Source of the DNA: Megachile rotundata
Taxonomy: Eukaryota; Arthropoda; Insecta; Hymenoptera; Megachilidae
DNA: 64,000 bases
NCBI RefSeq assembly: GCF_050947335.1
Contig: NW_027473700.1
Coordinates: 107,683-171,682, forward strand
Reading direction: 5' to 3'
In this document: one piece after another, positions 16,693 through 33,284 of the stretch
How positions within the stretch are numbered: the stretch's first letter is position 1
How the letters are laid out: each line of letters starts with the position of its first letter
Position numbers and translations under genes: made by a program
Notes under the pieces: model-generated
Database searches by the model: none
What the model saw: the letters and a program-made list of their open reading frames with translations, nothing else
Told to the model about the DNA's origin: nothing

Positions 16693-17165
16693 CACAATCA
16701 CGCAATCACAATCACGCAATCACAATCACCCAATCACAATCGCACAATCACAATCGCACAATCACAATCGCACAATCACAATCGCACGATCACAATCGCA
16801 CGATCACAATCGCACGATCACAATCGCACAATCACAATCGCACAATCACAATCGCACAATCGCAATCGCACAATCACAACCGCACAATCACACAATCACA
16901 ATCACACAATCACAATCACACAATCACAATCACACAATCACAATCACACAATCACAATCACACAATCACAATCACACAATCACAATCACACAATCACAAT
17001 CACACAATCACAATCACACAATCACACTCACACAATCACAATCACACAATCACAATCACACAATCACAATCACACAATCACAATCACACAATCACAATCA
17101 CACAATCACAATCACACAATCACAATCACACAATCACAATCACACAATCACAATCACACAATCAC
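16693..17165. repeat. Mixed ACGC / TCGCAC / C-type array
   Basis: Starts with two ACGC units, passes through a run of AATCACAATCGCAC and GATCACAATCGCAC units, then one 8-bp word near 16,885, then clean C-type units with one ACTC substitution near 17,034. It exits at the AAGCATACACTCAC junction. Confidence 0.9.
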
Positions 17166-19570
17166 AAGCATACACTCACAATCATTCAATCACTATCATA
17201 CAATCACAATCATACAATCACAATCATACTATCACAATCCTACAATCACAATCATACAGTCACAATCATACAATCACAGTCATACAATCACAATCATACA
17301 ATCACAATCATACAATCACAATCATACGATCACAATCATACAATTACTACTATAGAATCACAATCATACAAAAACAATCATACAATCACAATCATACTAT
17401 CACAATCATACAATCGCAATCAAGCAATCACAATCATACGATCGCAATCATACAATCACAATCATACACTCAAAATCATTCAATCACAATCATACAATAA
17501 CAATCATACGATCACAATCATACAATTACTACTATAGAATCGCAATCAAACAGTCACAATCATACGATCGCAATCATACAATCACAATCATACACTCACA
17601 ATCATTCAATCACAATCATACAATCACAATCATACGATCACAATCATACAATCACAATCATACAATCACAATCATACAATCGCAATCAAGCAATCACAAT
17701 TATACAATCACAATCATACCATCACAATCATACAATTACTACTATACAATCACAATCATACAAAAACAATCATACAATCACAATCATACAATCGCAAGCA
17801 TACAATCACAATCATACAATCACAATCATACAATCGCAATTATACAATTACAATCACACAAATACAATCATACAATCACAATCATGCAATCACAATCATA
17901 CTGTAACAATCATACAATCAAAATCATACAATCACAATCATACAATCGCAATCAAACATTCACAATCATACGATCGCAATCATACAATCACAATCATACT
18001 CTCACAATCATTCAATCACAATCATACAATCACAATCATACGATCACAATCATACAATCACAATCATACCATCACAATCATACAATCACAAACATACAAT
18101 CATAATCATACAATCACAATCATACAATCACAATCATACAATGACAATCATACAATCACAATCATACAATCACAATCATGCAACCACAATCAGACAATCA
18201 CAATCATACAATCACAATCATACAATCGCAATCACACAATCACAATCATACAATCACAATCATAAAATCACGAACATACAATCACAATCATACAATCACA
18301 ATCATACAATCACAATCATACACTCACAATCATTCAATCACAAACATACAATCACAATCATACAATCACAATCATTCACTCACAATCATTCAATCACAAT
18401 CATACAATAACAACCATACGATCACAATCATACAAGTACTACTATAGAATCACAATCATACAAAAACAATCATACAATCACAATCATACAATCGCAAGCA
18501 TACACTCACAATCATTCAATCACTATCATACAATCACAATCATATAATCACAATCATACAATCACAACCATACAATCACAATCGTACGATGACAATCATA
18601 CAATTACCACTATACAATCACAATCATACAAAAACAATCATACTATCACAATCATACAATCACAATCATACAATCACAATCATTCATTCACAATCATACA
18701 ATCACAATCATACAATCACAATCATACTATCGCAATCATACAATCACAATCATACCATCACAATCATACAATCACAAACATACAATCATAATCATACCAT
18801 CGCAATCAAACAATCACAATCATACGATCGCAATCATACAATCACAATCATACTCTCACAATCACTCAATCACAATCATACAATCACAATCATACGATCA
18901 CAATCATACAATCACAATCATACCATCACAATCATACAATCACAAACATACAATCATAATCATACAATCATAATCATACAATCACAATCATACAATCGCA
19001 ATCATACAATCACAATCTTACAATCACAATCATACAATCGCAGTCAAACAATCACAATCATACGATCGCAATCATACAATCACAATCATACAACCACAAT
19101 CATACTATCGCAATCATACAATCACAATCATACCATCACAATCATACAATCACAATCATACAATCACAATCATACAATCACAATCATACAATCACAATCA
19201 TGCAATCACAATCATACAATCACCATCATACAATCACAATCATACAATCACAATCATACAATCGCAATCAAGCAATCACAATCATTCAATCACAATCATG
19301 CAATAACAATCATACGATCACAATCATACAATTACTACTATAGAATCACAATCATACAAAAACAATCATACAATCACGATCATACTATCACAATCATACA
19401 ATCACAATCATACAATCACAATCATACAATCGCAATCATGCAATCACAATCATACAATCACAATCATGCAATCACAATCATACAATCACAATCATACAAT
19501 CGCAATCATACGATCGCAATCATACAATCACAATAATACACTCACAATCATTCAATCACAAACATACAAT
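17166..19570. repeat. T-type block, second copy of the 2.63-kb repeat
   Basis: Matches 14.5-16.7 kb at an offset of 2,626 bp. The stretch following the GATGAC marker at 18,589 is longer than its sister by 252 bp (18 monomers), judged from the span to the shared downstream stop. No gene is seen. The long open frame at 18,589-19,536 is repeat-derived. Confidence 0.87.
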
Positions 19571-20309
19571 CACAATCACGCAATCACAATCACGCAATCA
19601 CAATCACCCAATCACAATCACACAATCACAATCGCACAATCACAATCGCACAATCACAATCGCACAATCACAATCGCACAATCACAATCGCACAATCACA
19701 ATCGCAAAATCACAATCGCACAATCACAATCGCACAATCACAATCGCACAATCACAATCGCACAATCACAATCGCACAATCACAATCGCACAATCACAAT
19801 CGCACAATCACAATCGCACAATCACAATCGCACAATCACAATCGCACAATCACAATCGCACGATCACAATCGCACGATCACAATCGCACAATCACAATCG
19901 CACAATCACAATCGCACAATCACAATCGCACAATCGCAATCGCACAATCACAACCGCACAATCACACAATCACAATCACACAATCACAATCACACAATCA
20001 CAATCACACAATCACAATCACACAATCACAATCACACAATCACAATCACACAATCACAATCACACAATCACAATCACACAATCACAATCACACAATCACA
20101 ATCACACAATCACAATCACACAATCACAATCACACAATCACACTCACACAATCACAATCACACAATCACAATCACACAATCACAATCACACAATCACAAT
20201 CACACAATCACAATCACACAATCACAATCACACAATCACAATCACACAATCACAATCACACAATCACAATCACACAATCACAATCACACAATCACAATCA
20301 CACAATCAC
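19571..20309. repeat. Mixed ACGC / TCGCAC / C-type array
   Basis: Sister of 16,693-17,165 with the same order of variants but a longer TCGCAC run, including one CGCAAAATC unit near 19,705 and a pair of CGCACGATC units near 19,860. An 8-bp word follows the AACCGCAC unit near 19,960, then clean C-type units. Confidence 0.9.
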
Positions 20310-21284
20310 AAGCATACACTCACAATCATTCAATCACTATCATACAATCACAATCATACAATCACAATCATACTATCACAATCCTACAATCACAATCATA
20401 CAATCACAATCATACAATCACAGTCATACAATCACAATCATACTATCACAATCATGCAATCACAATCATACAATCACAATCATACGATCACAATCATACA
20501 ATTACTACTATAGAATCACAATCATACAAAAACAATCATACAATCGCAATCAAGCAATCACAATCATTCAATCACAATCATGCAATAACAATCATACGAT
20601 CACAATCATACAATTACTACTATAGAATCACAATCATACAAAAACAATCATACAATCACAATCATACTATCACAATCATACAATCACAATCACACTACCA
20701 CAATCACACAATCACAATCACACCATCACAATCACACAATCACAATCACACAATCACAATCGCACAATCACAATCGCACAATCACAATCATACGATCGCA
20801 ATCATACAATCACAATCATACAACCACAATCATACTATCGCAATCATACAATCACAATCATACCATCACAATCATACAATCACAATCATACAATCACAAT
20901 CATACAATCACAATCATACAATCACAATCATGCAATCACAATCATACAATCACAATCATACAATCACAATCATACAATCGCAATCAAGCAATCACAATCA
21001 TTCAATCACAATCATGCAATAACAATCATACGATCACAATCATACAATTACTACTATAGAATCACAATCATACAAAAACAATCATACAATCACAATCATA
21101 CTATCACAATCATACAATCACAATCATACAATCACAATCATACAATCGTAATCATGCAATCACAATCATACAATCACAATCATGCAATCACAATCATACA
21201 ATCACAATCATACAATCGCAATCATACGATCGCAATCATACAATCACAATAATACACTCACAATCATTCAATCACAAACATACA
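20310..21284. repeat. T-type block with a short C-type patch
   Basis: T-type monomers interrupted at about 20,683-20,787 by a small patch of CACAC and TCGCAC units with ACTACC and ACCATC substitutions. From about 20,700 onward the sequence matches 40,525 onward at an offset of 19,825 rising to 19,853, in 14-bp steps. Confidence 0.88.
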
Positions 21285-21639
21285 ATCACAATCACGCAAT
21301 CACAATCACGCAATCGCAATCACGCAATCGCAATCACGCAACCACAATCACGCAATCACAATCACGCAATCACAATCACGCAATCACAATCACGCAATCA
21401 CAATCACGCAATCACAATCACGCAATCACAATCACGCAATCACAATCACGCAATCACAATCACGCAATCACAATCACGCAATCACAATCACGCAATCACA
21501 ATCACGCAATCACAATCACGCAATCACAATCACGCAATCACAATCACGCAATCACAATCACGCAATCACAATCACGCAATCACACTCACGCAATCACAAT
21601 CACGCAATCACAATCACACAATCACAATCACACAATCGC
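21285..21639. repeat. ACGC-type array
   Basis: About twenty AATCACAATCACGC monomers, with AATCGC forms at the start and a CACTCACGC unit near the end. Closely matches 8,991-9,343 and 41,138-41,492. One CpG per 14 bp. Confidence 0.92.
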
Positions 21640-23540
21640 AAGCATACACTCACAATCATTCAATCACTATCATACAATCACAATCATACAATCACAATCA
21701 TACTATCACGACCCTACAATCACAATCATACAATCACAATCATACAATCACAATCATACAATCGCAATCAAGCAATCACAATCATACAATCACAATCATA
21801 CCATCACAATCATACAATTACTACTATACAATCACAATCATACAAAAACAATCATACAATCACAATCATACTATCACAATCATACAATCGCAATCAAGCA
21901 ATCACAATCATACGATCGCAATCATACAATCACAATCATACACTCAAAATCATTCAATCACAATCATACAATAACAATCATACGATCACAATCATACAAT
22001 TACTACTATAGAATCGCAATCAAACAGTCACAATCATACGATCGCAATCATACAATCACAATCATACACTCACAATCATTCAATCACAATCATGCAATCA
22101 CAATCATACGATCACAATCATACAATCACAATCATACAATCACAATCATACAATTGCAATCAAGCAATCACAATCATACAATCACAATCATACCATCACA
22201 ATCATACAATTACTACTATACAATCACAATCATACAAAAACAATCATACAATCACAATCATACAATCGCAAGCATACAATCACAATCATACAATCACAAT
22301 CATACAATCGCAATCATACAATTACAATCACACAAATACAATCATACAATCACAATCATGCAATCACAATCATACTGTAACAATCATACAATCAAAATCA
22401 TACAATCACAATCATACAATCGCAATCAAACATTCACAATCATACGATCGCAATCATACAATCACAATCATTCAATCACAATCATACAATCACAATCATA
22501 CGATCACAATCATACAATCACAATCATACCATCACAATCATACAATCGCAAACATACAATCATAATCATACAATCACAATCATACAATCACAATCATACA
22601 ATGACAATCATACAATCACAATCATACAATCACAATCATACAACCACAATCAGACAATCACAATCATACAATCACAATCATACAATCGCAATCACACAAT
22701 CACAATCATACAATCACAATCATAAAATCACGAACATACAATCACAATCATACAATCACAATCATACAATCACAATCATACACTCACAATCATTCAATCA
22801 CAAACATACAATCACAATCATACAATCACAATCATACACTCACAATCATTCAATCACAATAATACAATAACAACCATACGATCACAATCATACAATTACT
22901 ACTATAGAATCACAATCATACAAAAACAATCATACAATCACAATCATACAATCGCAAGCATACACTCACAATCATACAACCACAATCATACTATCGCAAT
23001 CATACAATCACAATCATACCATCACAATCATACAATCACAATCATACAATCACAATCATACAATCACAATCATACAATCACAATCATGCAATCACAATCA
23101 TACAATCACAATCATACAATCACAATCATACAATCGCAATCAAGCAATCACAATCATTCAATCACAATCATGCAATAACAATCATACGATCACAATCATA
23201 CAATTACTACTATAGAATCACAATCATACAAAAACAATCATACAATCACAATCATTCAATCACAATCATGCAATAACAATCATACGATCACAATCATACA
23301 ATTACTACTATAGAATCACAATCATACAAAAACAATCATACAATCACAATCATACTATCACAACCATACAATCACAATCATACAATCACAATCATACAAT
23401 CGCAATCATGCAATCACAATCATACAATCACAATCATGCAATCACAATCATACAATCACAATCATACAATCGCAATCATACGATCGCAATCATACAATCC
23501 CAATAATACACTCACAATCATTCAATCACAAACATACAAT
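21640..23540. repeat. T-type block
   Basis: Strictly phased substituted T-type monomers with the usual AATTACTACTATAG markers and a CACTGTAAC unit near 22,373. The open frame covering 21,182-22,870 runs through both the ACGC array and this block, which shows that it follows the repeat and not a gene. Confidence 0.88.
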
Positions 23541-23943
23541 CACAATCACGCAATCACAATCACGCAATCACAATCACGCAATCACAATCACGCAATCACA
23601 ATCGCGCAATCACAATCGCGCAATCACAATCACGCAATCACAATCACGCAATCACAATCGCGCAATCACAATCGCGCAATCACAATCGCGCAATCACAAT
23701 CGCGCAATCACAATCGCGCAATCACAATCGCGCAATCACAATCGCGCAATCACAATCGCGCAATCACAATCGCCCAATCACAATCGCACAATCACAATCG
23801 CACAATCACACAATCACAATCCCACAATCACAATCGCACAATCACAATCGCACAATCACAATCACACAATCACAATCACACAATCACAATCACACAATCA
23901 CAATCACACAATCACAATCACACAATCACAATCACACAATCAC
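23541..23943. repeat. ACGC / TCGCGC / TCGCAC / C-type array
   Basis: Order of variants: ACGC units, two TCGCGC units, two ACGC units, a run of TCGCGC units, a TCGCCC unit, TCGCAC units, one 8-bp word near 23,812, one ATCCCAC unit, then C-type units. Repeated at 43,391-43,782 with about one monomer fewer. Confidence 0.9.
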
Positions 23944-25996
23944 AAGCATACACTCACAATCATTCAATCACTATCATACAGTCACAATCATACAATCACA
24001 ATCATACTATCACAATCATACAATCACAATCATACAATCACAATCATACAATCACAATCATACAATCACAATCATACAATCACAGTCATACAATCACAAT
24101 CATACAATCACAATCATGCAATCACAATCATACAATCACAATCATACGATCACAATCATACAATTACTGCTATAGAATCACAATCATACAAAAACAATCA
24201 TACAATCACAATCATACTATCACAATCATACAATCGCAATCAAGCAATCACAATCATACGATCGCAATCATACAATCACAATCATACACTCAAAATCATT
24301 CAATCACAATCATACAATAACAATCATACGATCAAAATCATACAATTACTACTATAGAATCGCAATCAAACAGTCACAATCATACGATCGCAATCATACA
24401 ATCACAATCATACACTCACAATCATTCAAGCACAATCATACAATCACAATCATACGATCACAATCATACAATCACAATCATACAATCACAATCATACAAT
24501 CGCAATCAAGCAATCACAATCATACAATCACAATCATACCATCACAATCATACAATTACTACTATACAATCACAATCATACAAAAACAATCATACAATCA
24601 CAATCATACAATCGCAAGCATACAATCACAATCATACAATCACAATCATACAATCGCAATCATACAATTACAATCACACAAATACAATCATACAATCACA
24701 ATCATGCAATCACAATCATACTGTAACAATCATACAATCAAAATCATACAATCACAATCATACCATCGCAATCAAACAATCACAATCATACGATCGCAAT
24801 CATACAATCACAATCATACTCTCACAATCATTCAATCACAATCATACAATCACAATCATACGATCACAATCATACAATCACAATAATACCATCACAATCA
24901 TACAATCACAAACATACAATCATAATCATACAATCACAATCATACAATCACAATCATACAATCACAATCATACAATCACAATCATACAACCACAATCAGA
25001 CAATCACAATCATACAATCACAATCATACAATCGCAATCACACAATCACAATCATTCAATCACAATCATAAAATCACGAACATACAATCACAATCATACA
25101 ATCACAATCATACAATCACAATCATACACTCACAATCATTCAATCACAAACATACAATCACAATCATACAATCACAATCATACACTCACAATCATTCAAT
25201 CACAATCATACAATAACAACCATACGATCACAATCATACAATTACTACTATAGAATCACAATCATACAAAAACAATCATACAATCACAATCATACAATCG
25301 CAAGCATACACTCACAATCATTCAATCACTATCATACAATCACAATCATATAATCACAATCATACAATCACAACCATACAATCACAATCATACGATGACA
25401 ATCATACAATTACCACTATACAATCACAATCATACAAAAACAATCATACTATCACAATCATACAATCACAATCATACAATCACAATCATTCATTCACAAT
25501 CATACAATCACAATCATACAATCACAATCATACTATCGCAATCATACAATCACAATCATACCATCACAATCATACAATCACAATCATACAATCACAATCA
25601 TACAATCGCAATCAAACAATCACAATCATACGATCGCAATCATACAATCACAATCATACTCTCACAATCATTCAATCACCGTCATACAATCATAATCATA
25701 CGATCACAATCATACAATCACAATCATACCTTCACAATCATACAATCACAAACATACAATCATAATCATACAATCGCAATCAAACAATCACAATCATACG
25801 ATCGCAATCATACAATCACAATCATACTCTCACAATCATTCAATCACAATCATACAATCACAATCATACGATCACAATCATACAATCACAATCATGCAAT
25901 CACAATCATACAATCACAATCATACAATCGCAATCATACGATCGCAATCATACAATCACAATAATACACTCACAATCATTCAATCACAAACATACA
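23944..25996. repeat. T-type block
   Basis: Contains the GATGAC + AATTACCAC marker pair at 25,395 and several AATTACTACTATAG markers, one with a CTGC substitution near 24,169. No gene is seen. Matches 43,783-45,789 at an offset of 19,839-19,853. Confidence 0.88.
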
Positions 25997-26303
25997 ATCA
26001 CAATCACGCAATCACAATCACGCAATCACAATCGCGCAATCACAATCGCGCAATCACAATCGCGCAATCACAATCGCGCAATCACAATCGCGCAATCACA
26101 ATCGCGCAATCACAATCGCGCAATCACAATCGCGCAATCACAATCGCGCAATCACAATCGCGCAATCACAATCGCGCAATCACAATCGCGCAATCACAAT
26201 CGCGCAATCACAATCGCGCAATCACAATCGCCCAATCACAATCGCACAATCACAATCGCACAATCACAATCGCACAATCACAATCGCACAATCACAATCC
26301 CAC
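25997..26303. repeat. TCGCGC-type array (CpG-dense)
   Basis: After two ACGC units comes a run of AATCACAATCGCGC monomers, about 26,020-26,228. They carry two CpGs per 14 bp and form the most CpG-dense stretch of the window. TCGCAC units and one ATCCCAC unit follow, then the long C-type array. Confidence 0.92.
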
Positions 26304-28624
26304 AATCACAATCACACAATCACAATCACACAATCACAATCACACAATCACAATCACACAATCACAATCACACAATCACAATCACACAATCACAATCACA
26401 CAATCACAATCACACAATCACAATCACACAATCACAATCACACAATCACAATCACACAATCACAATCACACAATCACAATCACACAATCACAATCACACA
26501 ATCACAATCACACAATCACAATCACACAATCACAATCACACAATCACAATCACACAATCACAATCACACAATCACAATCACACAATCACAATCACACAAT
26601 CACAATCACACAATCACAATCACACAATCACACAATCACAATCACACAATCACAATCACACAATCACAATCACACAATCACAATCACACAATCACAATCA
26701 CACAATCACAATCACACAATCACAATCACACAATCACAATCACACAATCACAATCACACAATCACAATCACACAATCACAATCACACAATCACAATCACA
26801 CAATCACAATCACACAATCACAATCACACAATCACAATCACACAATCACAATCACACAATCACAATCACACAATCACAATCACACAATCACAATCACACA
26901 ATCACAATCACACAATCACAATCACACAATCACAATCACACAATCACAATCACACAATCACAATCACACAATCACAATCACACAATCACAATCACACAAT
27001 CACAATCACACAATCACAATCACACAATCACAATCACACAATCACAATCACACAATCACAATCACACAATCACAATCACACAATCACAATCACACAATCA
27101 CAATCACACAATCACAATCACACAATCACAATCACACAATCACAATCACACAATCACAATCACACAATCACAATCACACAATCACAATCACACAATCACA
27201 ATCACACAATCACAATCACACAATCACAATCACACAATCACAATCACACAATCACAATCACACAATCACAATCACACAATCACAATCACACAATCACAAT
27301 CACACAATCACAATCACACAATCACAATCACACAATCACAATCACACAATCACAATCACACAATCACAATCACACAATCACAATCACACAATCACAATCA
27401 CACAATCACAATCACACAATCACAATCACACAATCACAATCACACAATCACAATCACACAATCACAATCACACAATCACAATCACACAATCACAATCACA
27501 CAATCACAATCACACAATCACAATCACACAATCACAATCACACAATCACAATCACACAATCACAATCACACAATCACAATCACACAATCACAATCACACA
27601 ATCACAATCACACAATCACAATCACACAATCACAATCACACAATCACAATCACACAATCACAATCACACAATCACAATCACACAATCACAATCACACAAT
27701 CACAATCACACAATCACAATCACACAATCACAATCACACAATCACAATCACACAATCACAATCACACAATCACAATCACACAATCACAATCACACAATCA
27801 CAATCACACAATCACAATCACACAATCACAATCACACAATCACAATCACACAATCACAATCACACAATCACAATCACACAATCACAATCACACAATCACA
27901 ATCACACAATCACAATCACACAATCACAATCACACAATCACAATCACACAATCACAATCACACAATCACAATCACACAATCACAATCACACAATCACAAT
28001 CACACAATCACTATCACACAATCACAATCACACAATCACAATCACACAATCACAATCACACAATCACAATCACACAATCACAATCACACAATCACAATCA
28101 CACAATCACAATCACACAATCACAATCACACAATCACAATCACACAATCACAATCACACAATCACAATCACACAATCACAATCACACAATCACAATCACA
28201 CAATCACAATCACACAATCACAATCACACAATCACAATCACACAATCACAATCACACAATCACAATCACACAATCACAATCACACAATCACAATCACACA
28301 ATCACAATCACACAATCACAATCACACAATCACAATCACACAATCACAATCACACAATCACAATCACACAATCACAATCACACAATCACAATCACACAAT
28401 CACAATCACACAATCACAATCACACAATCACAATCACACAATCACAATCACACAATCACAATCACACAATCACAATCACACAATCACAATCACACAATCA
28501 CAATCACACAATCACAATCACACAATCACAATCACACAATCACAATCACACAATCACAATCACACAATCACAATCACACAATCACAATCACACAATCACA
28601 ATCACACAATCACAATCACACAAT
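26304..28624. repeat. Long clean C-type array
   Basis: More than 160 near-identical AATCACAATCACAC units. The exceptions I see are one 8-bp word near 26,625 and one CACTATCAC substitution near 28,012. The right edge is graded: AATCGCAATCACAC, then GATCGCAATCACAC, then GATCGCAATCATAC. The open frame of 994 codons here is repeat-derived. Confidence 0.95.
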
Positions 28625-30516
28625 CGCAATCACACAATCGCAATCACACGATCGCAATCACACGATCGCAATCACACGATCGCAATCACACGATCGCAAT
28701 CACACGATCGCAATCATACGATCGCAATCATACGATCGCAATCATACACTCACAACCATTCAATCACAATCATACAATAACAATCATACGATCACAATCA
28801 TACGATCACAATCATACAATCACAATCATACAATCGCGACCAAGCAATCACAATCATTCAATCACAATCATACAATAACAATCATACGATCACAATCATA
28901 CAATTACTACTATAGAATCACAATCATACAAAAACAATCATACAATCACAATCATACTATCACATCATACAATCACAATCATACAATCACAATCATACAA
29001 TCACAATCATGCAATCACAATCATACAATCACAGTCATACAATCACAATAATACGCTCACAATCATTCAACCACAATCATACAATAACAATCATACGATC
29101 ACAATCATACAATCACAATCATACAATCACAATCTTACAATCACAATCATACAATCGCAGTCAAACAATCACAATCATACGATCGCAATCATACAATCAC
29201 AATCATACACTCACAATCATTCAATCACAATCATACAATCACAATCATACAATCACAATCATACACTCACAATCATTCAATCACAATCATACAATCGCAA
29301 TCAAGCAATCACAATCATACAATCACAATCATACCATCACAATCATACAATTACTACTATACAATCACAATCATACAAAAACAATCATACAATCACAATC
29401 ATACAATCGCAAGCATACAATCACAATCATACAATCACAATCATACAATCGCAATCATACAATTACAATCACACAAATACAATCATACAATCACAATCAT
29501 GCAATCACAATCATACTGTAACAATCATACAATCAAAATCATACAATCACAATCATACAATCGCAATCAAACAATCACAATCATACGATCGCAATCATAC
29601 AATCACAATCATACTCTCACAATCATTCAATCACAATCATACAATCACAATCATACGATCACAATCATACAATCACAATAATACCATCACAATCATACAA
29701 TCACAAACATACAATCATAATCATACAATCACAATCATACAATTACAATCATACAATCACAATCATACAATCACAATCATACAATCACAATCATACAACC
29801 ACAATCAGACAATCACAATCGTACAATCACAATCATACAATCGCAATCACACAATCACAATCATTCAATCACAATCATAAAATCACGAACATACAATCAC
29901 AATCATACAATCACAATCATACAATCACAATCATACACTCACAATCATTCAATCACAAACATACAATCACAATCATACAATCACAATCATACACTCACAA
30001 TCATTCAATCACAATCATACAATAACAACCATACGATCACAATCATACAATTACTACTATAGAATCACAATCATACAAAAACAATCATACAATCAAAATC
30101 ATACAATCGCAAGCATACACTCACAATCATTCAATCACTATCATACAATCCCAATCATATAATCACAATCATACAATCACAACCATACAATCACAATCAT
30201 ACGATGACAATCATACAATTACCACTATACAATCACAATCATACAAAAACAATCATACTATCACAATCATACAATCACAATCATACAATCACAATCATTC
30301 ATTCACAATCATACAATCACAATCATACAATCACAATCATACGATCGCAATCATACAATCACAATCATACTCTCACAATCATTCAATCACCGTCATACAA
30401 TCATAATCATACGATCACAATCATACAATCACAATCATACCTTCACAATCATACAATCACAAACATACAATCATAATCATACAATCGCAATCAAACAATC
30501 ACAATCATACGATCGC
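28625..30516. repeat. T-type block, family II copy 1
   Basis: Begins with the graded TCGC/GATCGC run and the ACTCACAACCATTC monomer at 28,748. It recurs at 33,395 (offset 4,647, or 4,648 after the 1-bp deletion), then at 36,979, 51,079 and 52,563. It holds the GATGAC marker at 30,204. No gene is seen. Confidence 0.9.
28961..28970. other. Single-base deletion breaking the 14-bp phase
   Basis: The sequence reads TATCACATCATAC where sister copies read TATCACAATCATAC, so one A is missing after 28,964. It is the only register change I found inside a T-type block. Either a private mutation or a base-calling or assembly error would explain it. Confidence 0.85.
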
Positions 30517-33284
30517 AATCACACAATCACAATCACACAATCACAATCACACAATCACAATCATACAATCACAATCACACAATCACAATCACGCAATCAC
30601 AATCACGCAATCACAATCATACAATCACAATCACACAATCACAATCACACAATCACAATCACACAATCACAATCACACAATCACAATCACACAATCACAA
30701 TCACACAATCACAATCACACAATCACAATCACACAATCACAATCACACAATCACAATCACACAATCACAATCACACAATCACAATCACACAATCACAATC
30801 ACACAATCACAATCACACAATCACAATCACACAATCACAATCACACAATCACAATCACACAATCACAATCACACAATCACAATCACACAATCACAATCAC
30901 ACAATCACAATCACACAATCACAATCACACAATCACAATCACACAATCACAATCACACAATCACAATCACACAATCACAATCACACAATCACAATCACAC
31001 AATCACAATCACACAATCACAATCACACAATCACAATCACACAATCACAATCACACAATCACAATCACACAATCACAATCACACAATCACAATCACACAA
31101 TCACAATCACACAATCACAATCACACAATCACAATCACACAATCACAATCACACAATCACAATCACACAATCACAATCACACAATCACAATCACACAATC
31201 ACAATCACACAATCACAATCACACAATCACAATCACACAATCACAATCACACAATCACAATCACACAATCACAATCACACAATCACAATCACACAATCAC
31301 AATCACACAATCACAATCACACAATCACAATCACACAATCACAATCACACAATCACAATCACACAATCACAATCACACAATCACAATCACACAATCACAA
31401 TCACACAATCACAATCACACAATCACAATCACACAATCACAATCACACAATCACAATCACACAATCACAATCACACAATCACAATCACACAATCACAATC
31501 ACACAATCACAATCACACAATCACAATCACACAATCACAATCACACAATCACAATCACACAATCACAATCACACAATCACAATCACACAATCACAATCAC
31601 ACAATCACAATCACACAATCACAATCACACAATCACAATCACACAATCACAATCACACAATCACAATCACACAATCACAATCACACAATCACAATCACAC
31701 AATCACAATCACACAATCACAATCACACAATCACAATCACACAATCACAATCACACAATCACAATCACACAATCACAATCACACAATCACAATCACACAA
31801 TCACAATCACACAATCACAATCACACAATCACAATCACACAATCACAATCACACAATCACAATCACACAATCACAATCACACAATCACAATCACACAATC
31901 ACAATCACACAATCACAATCACACAATCACAATCACACAATCACAATCACACAATCACAATCACACAATCACAATCACACAATCACAATCACACAATCAC
32001 AATCACACAATCACAATCACACAATCACAATCACACAATCACAATCACACAATCACAATCACACAATCACAATCACACAATCACAATCACACAATCACAA
32101 TCACACAATCACAATCACACAATCACAATCACACAATCACAATCACACAATCACAATCACACAATCACAATCACACAATCACAATCACACAATCACAATC
32201 ACACAATCACAATCACACAATCACAATCACACAATCACAATCACACAATCACAATCACACAATCACAATCACACAATCACAATCACACAATCACAATCAC
32301 ACAATCACAATCACACAATCACAATCACACAATCACAATCACACAATCACAATCACACAATCACAATCACACAATCACAATCACACAATCACAATCACAC
32401 AATCACAATCACACAATCACAATCACACAATCACAATCACACAATCACAATCACACAATCACAATCACACAATCACAATCACACAATCACAATCACACAA
32501 TCACAATCACACAATCACAATCACACAATCACAATCACACAATCACAATCACACAATCACAATCACACAATCACAATCACACAATCACAATCACACAATC
32601 ACAATCACACAATCACAATCACACAATCACAATCACACAATCACAATCACACAATCACAATCACACAATCACAATCACACAATCACAATCACACAATCAC
32701 AATCACACAATCACAATCACACAATCACAATCACACAATCACAATCACACAATCACAATCACACAATCACAATCACACAATCACAATCACACAATCACAA
32801 TCACACAATCACAATCACACAATCACAATCACACAATCACAATCACACAATCACAATCACACAATCACAATCACACAATCACAATCACAAAATCACAATC
32901 ACACAATCACAATCACACAATCACAATCACACAATCACAATCACACAATCACAATCACACAATCACAATCACACAATCACAATCACACAATCACAATCAC
33001 ACAATCACAATCACACAATCACAATCACACAATCACAATCACACAATCACAATCACACAATCACAATCACACAATCACAATCACACAATCACAATCACAC
33101 AATCACAATCACACAATCACAATCACACAATCACAATCACACAATCACAATCACACAATCACAATCACACAATCACAATCACACAATCACAATCACACAA
33201 TCACAATCACACAATCACAATCACACAATCACAATCACACAATCACAATCACACAATCACAATCACACAATCACAATCACACAA
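30517..33284. repeat. Long clean C-type array at the family II expansion site
   Basis: About 2.77 kb of AATCACAATCACAC units. The first 120 bp still mixes CATAC and CACGC units, and the rest is nearly uniform, with one CACAAAATC unit at 32,888. It starts directly after a GATCGCAATCACAC monomer. The right edge is graded through TCGC, ATCCC and GATCGC units to the ACTCACAACC monomer at 33,395. Confidence 0.95.

Larger units (their letters stand above)
20700..25950. repeat. Long duplicated segment, copy 1 (partner about 40,525-45,789)
   Basis: About 5.25 kb matches the segment near 40.5-45.8 kb. Offsets are 19,825 at the left, 19,853 through most of the segment and 19,839 at the right end. Only a few single-base differences are seen by eye, for example at 21,644 and near 41,150. 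The match ends after a GATCGCAATCA monomer at 25,939-25,950, where this copy continues as T-type and the partner enters a C-type array. Confidence 0.88.

Noticed and set aside
26304..28624. CRISPR array
   Set aside because: There are no spacers. The units are directly adjacent and identical, with no cas-like gene or leader.
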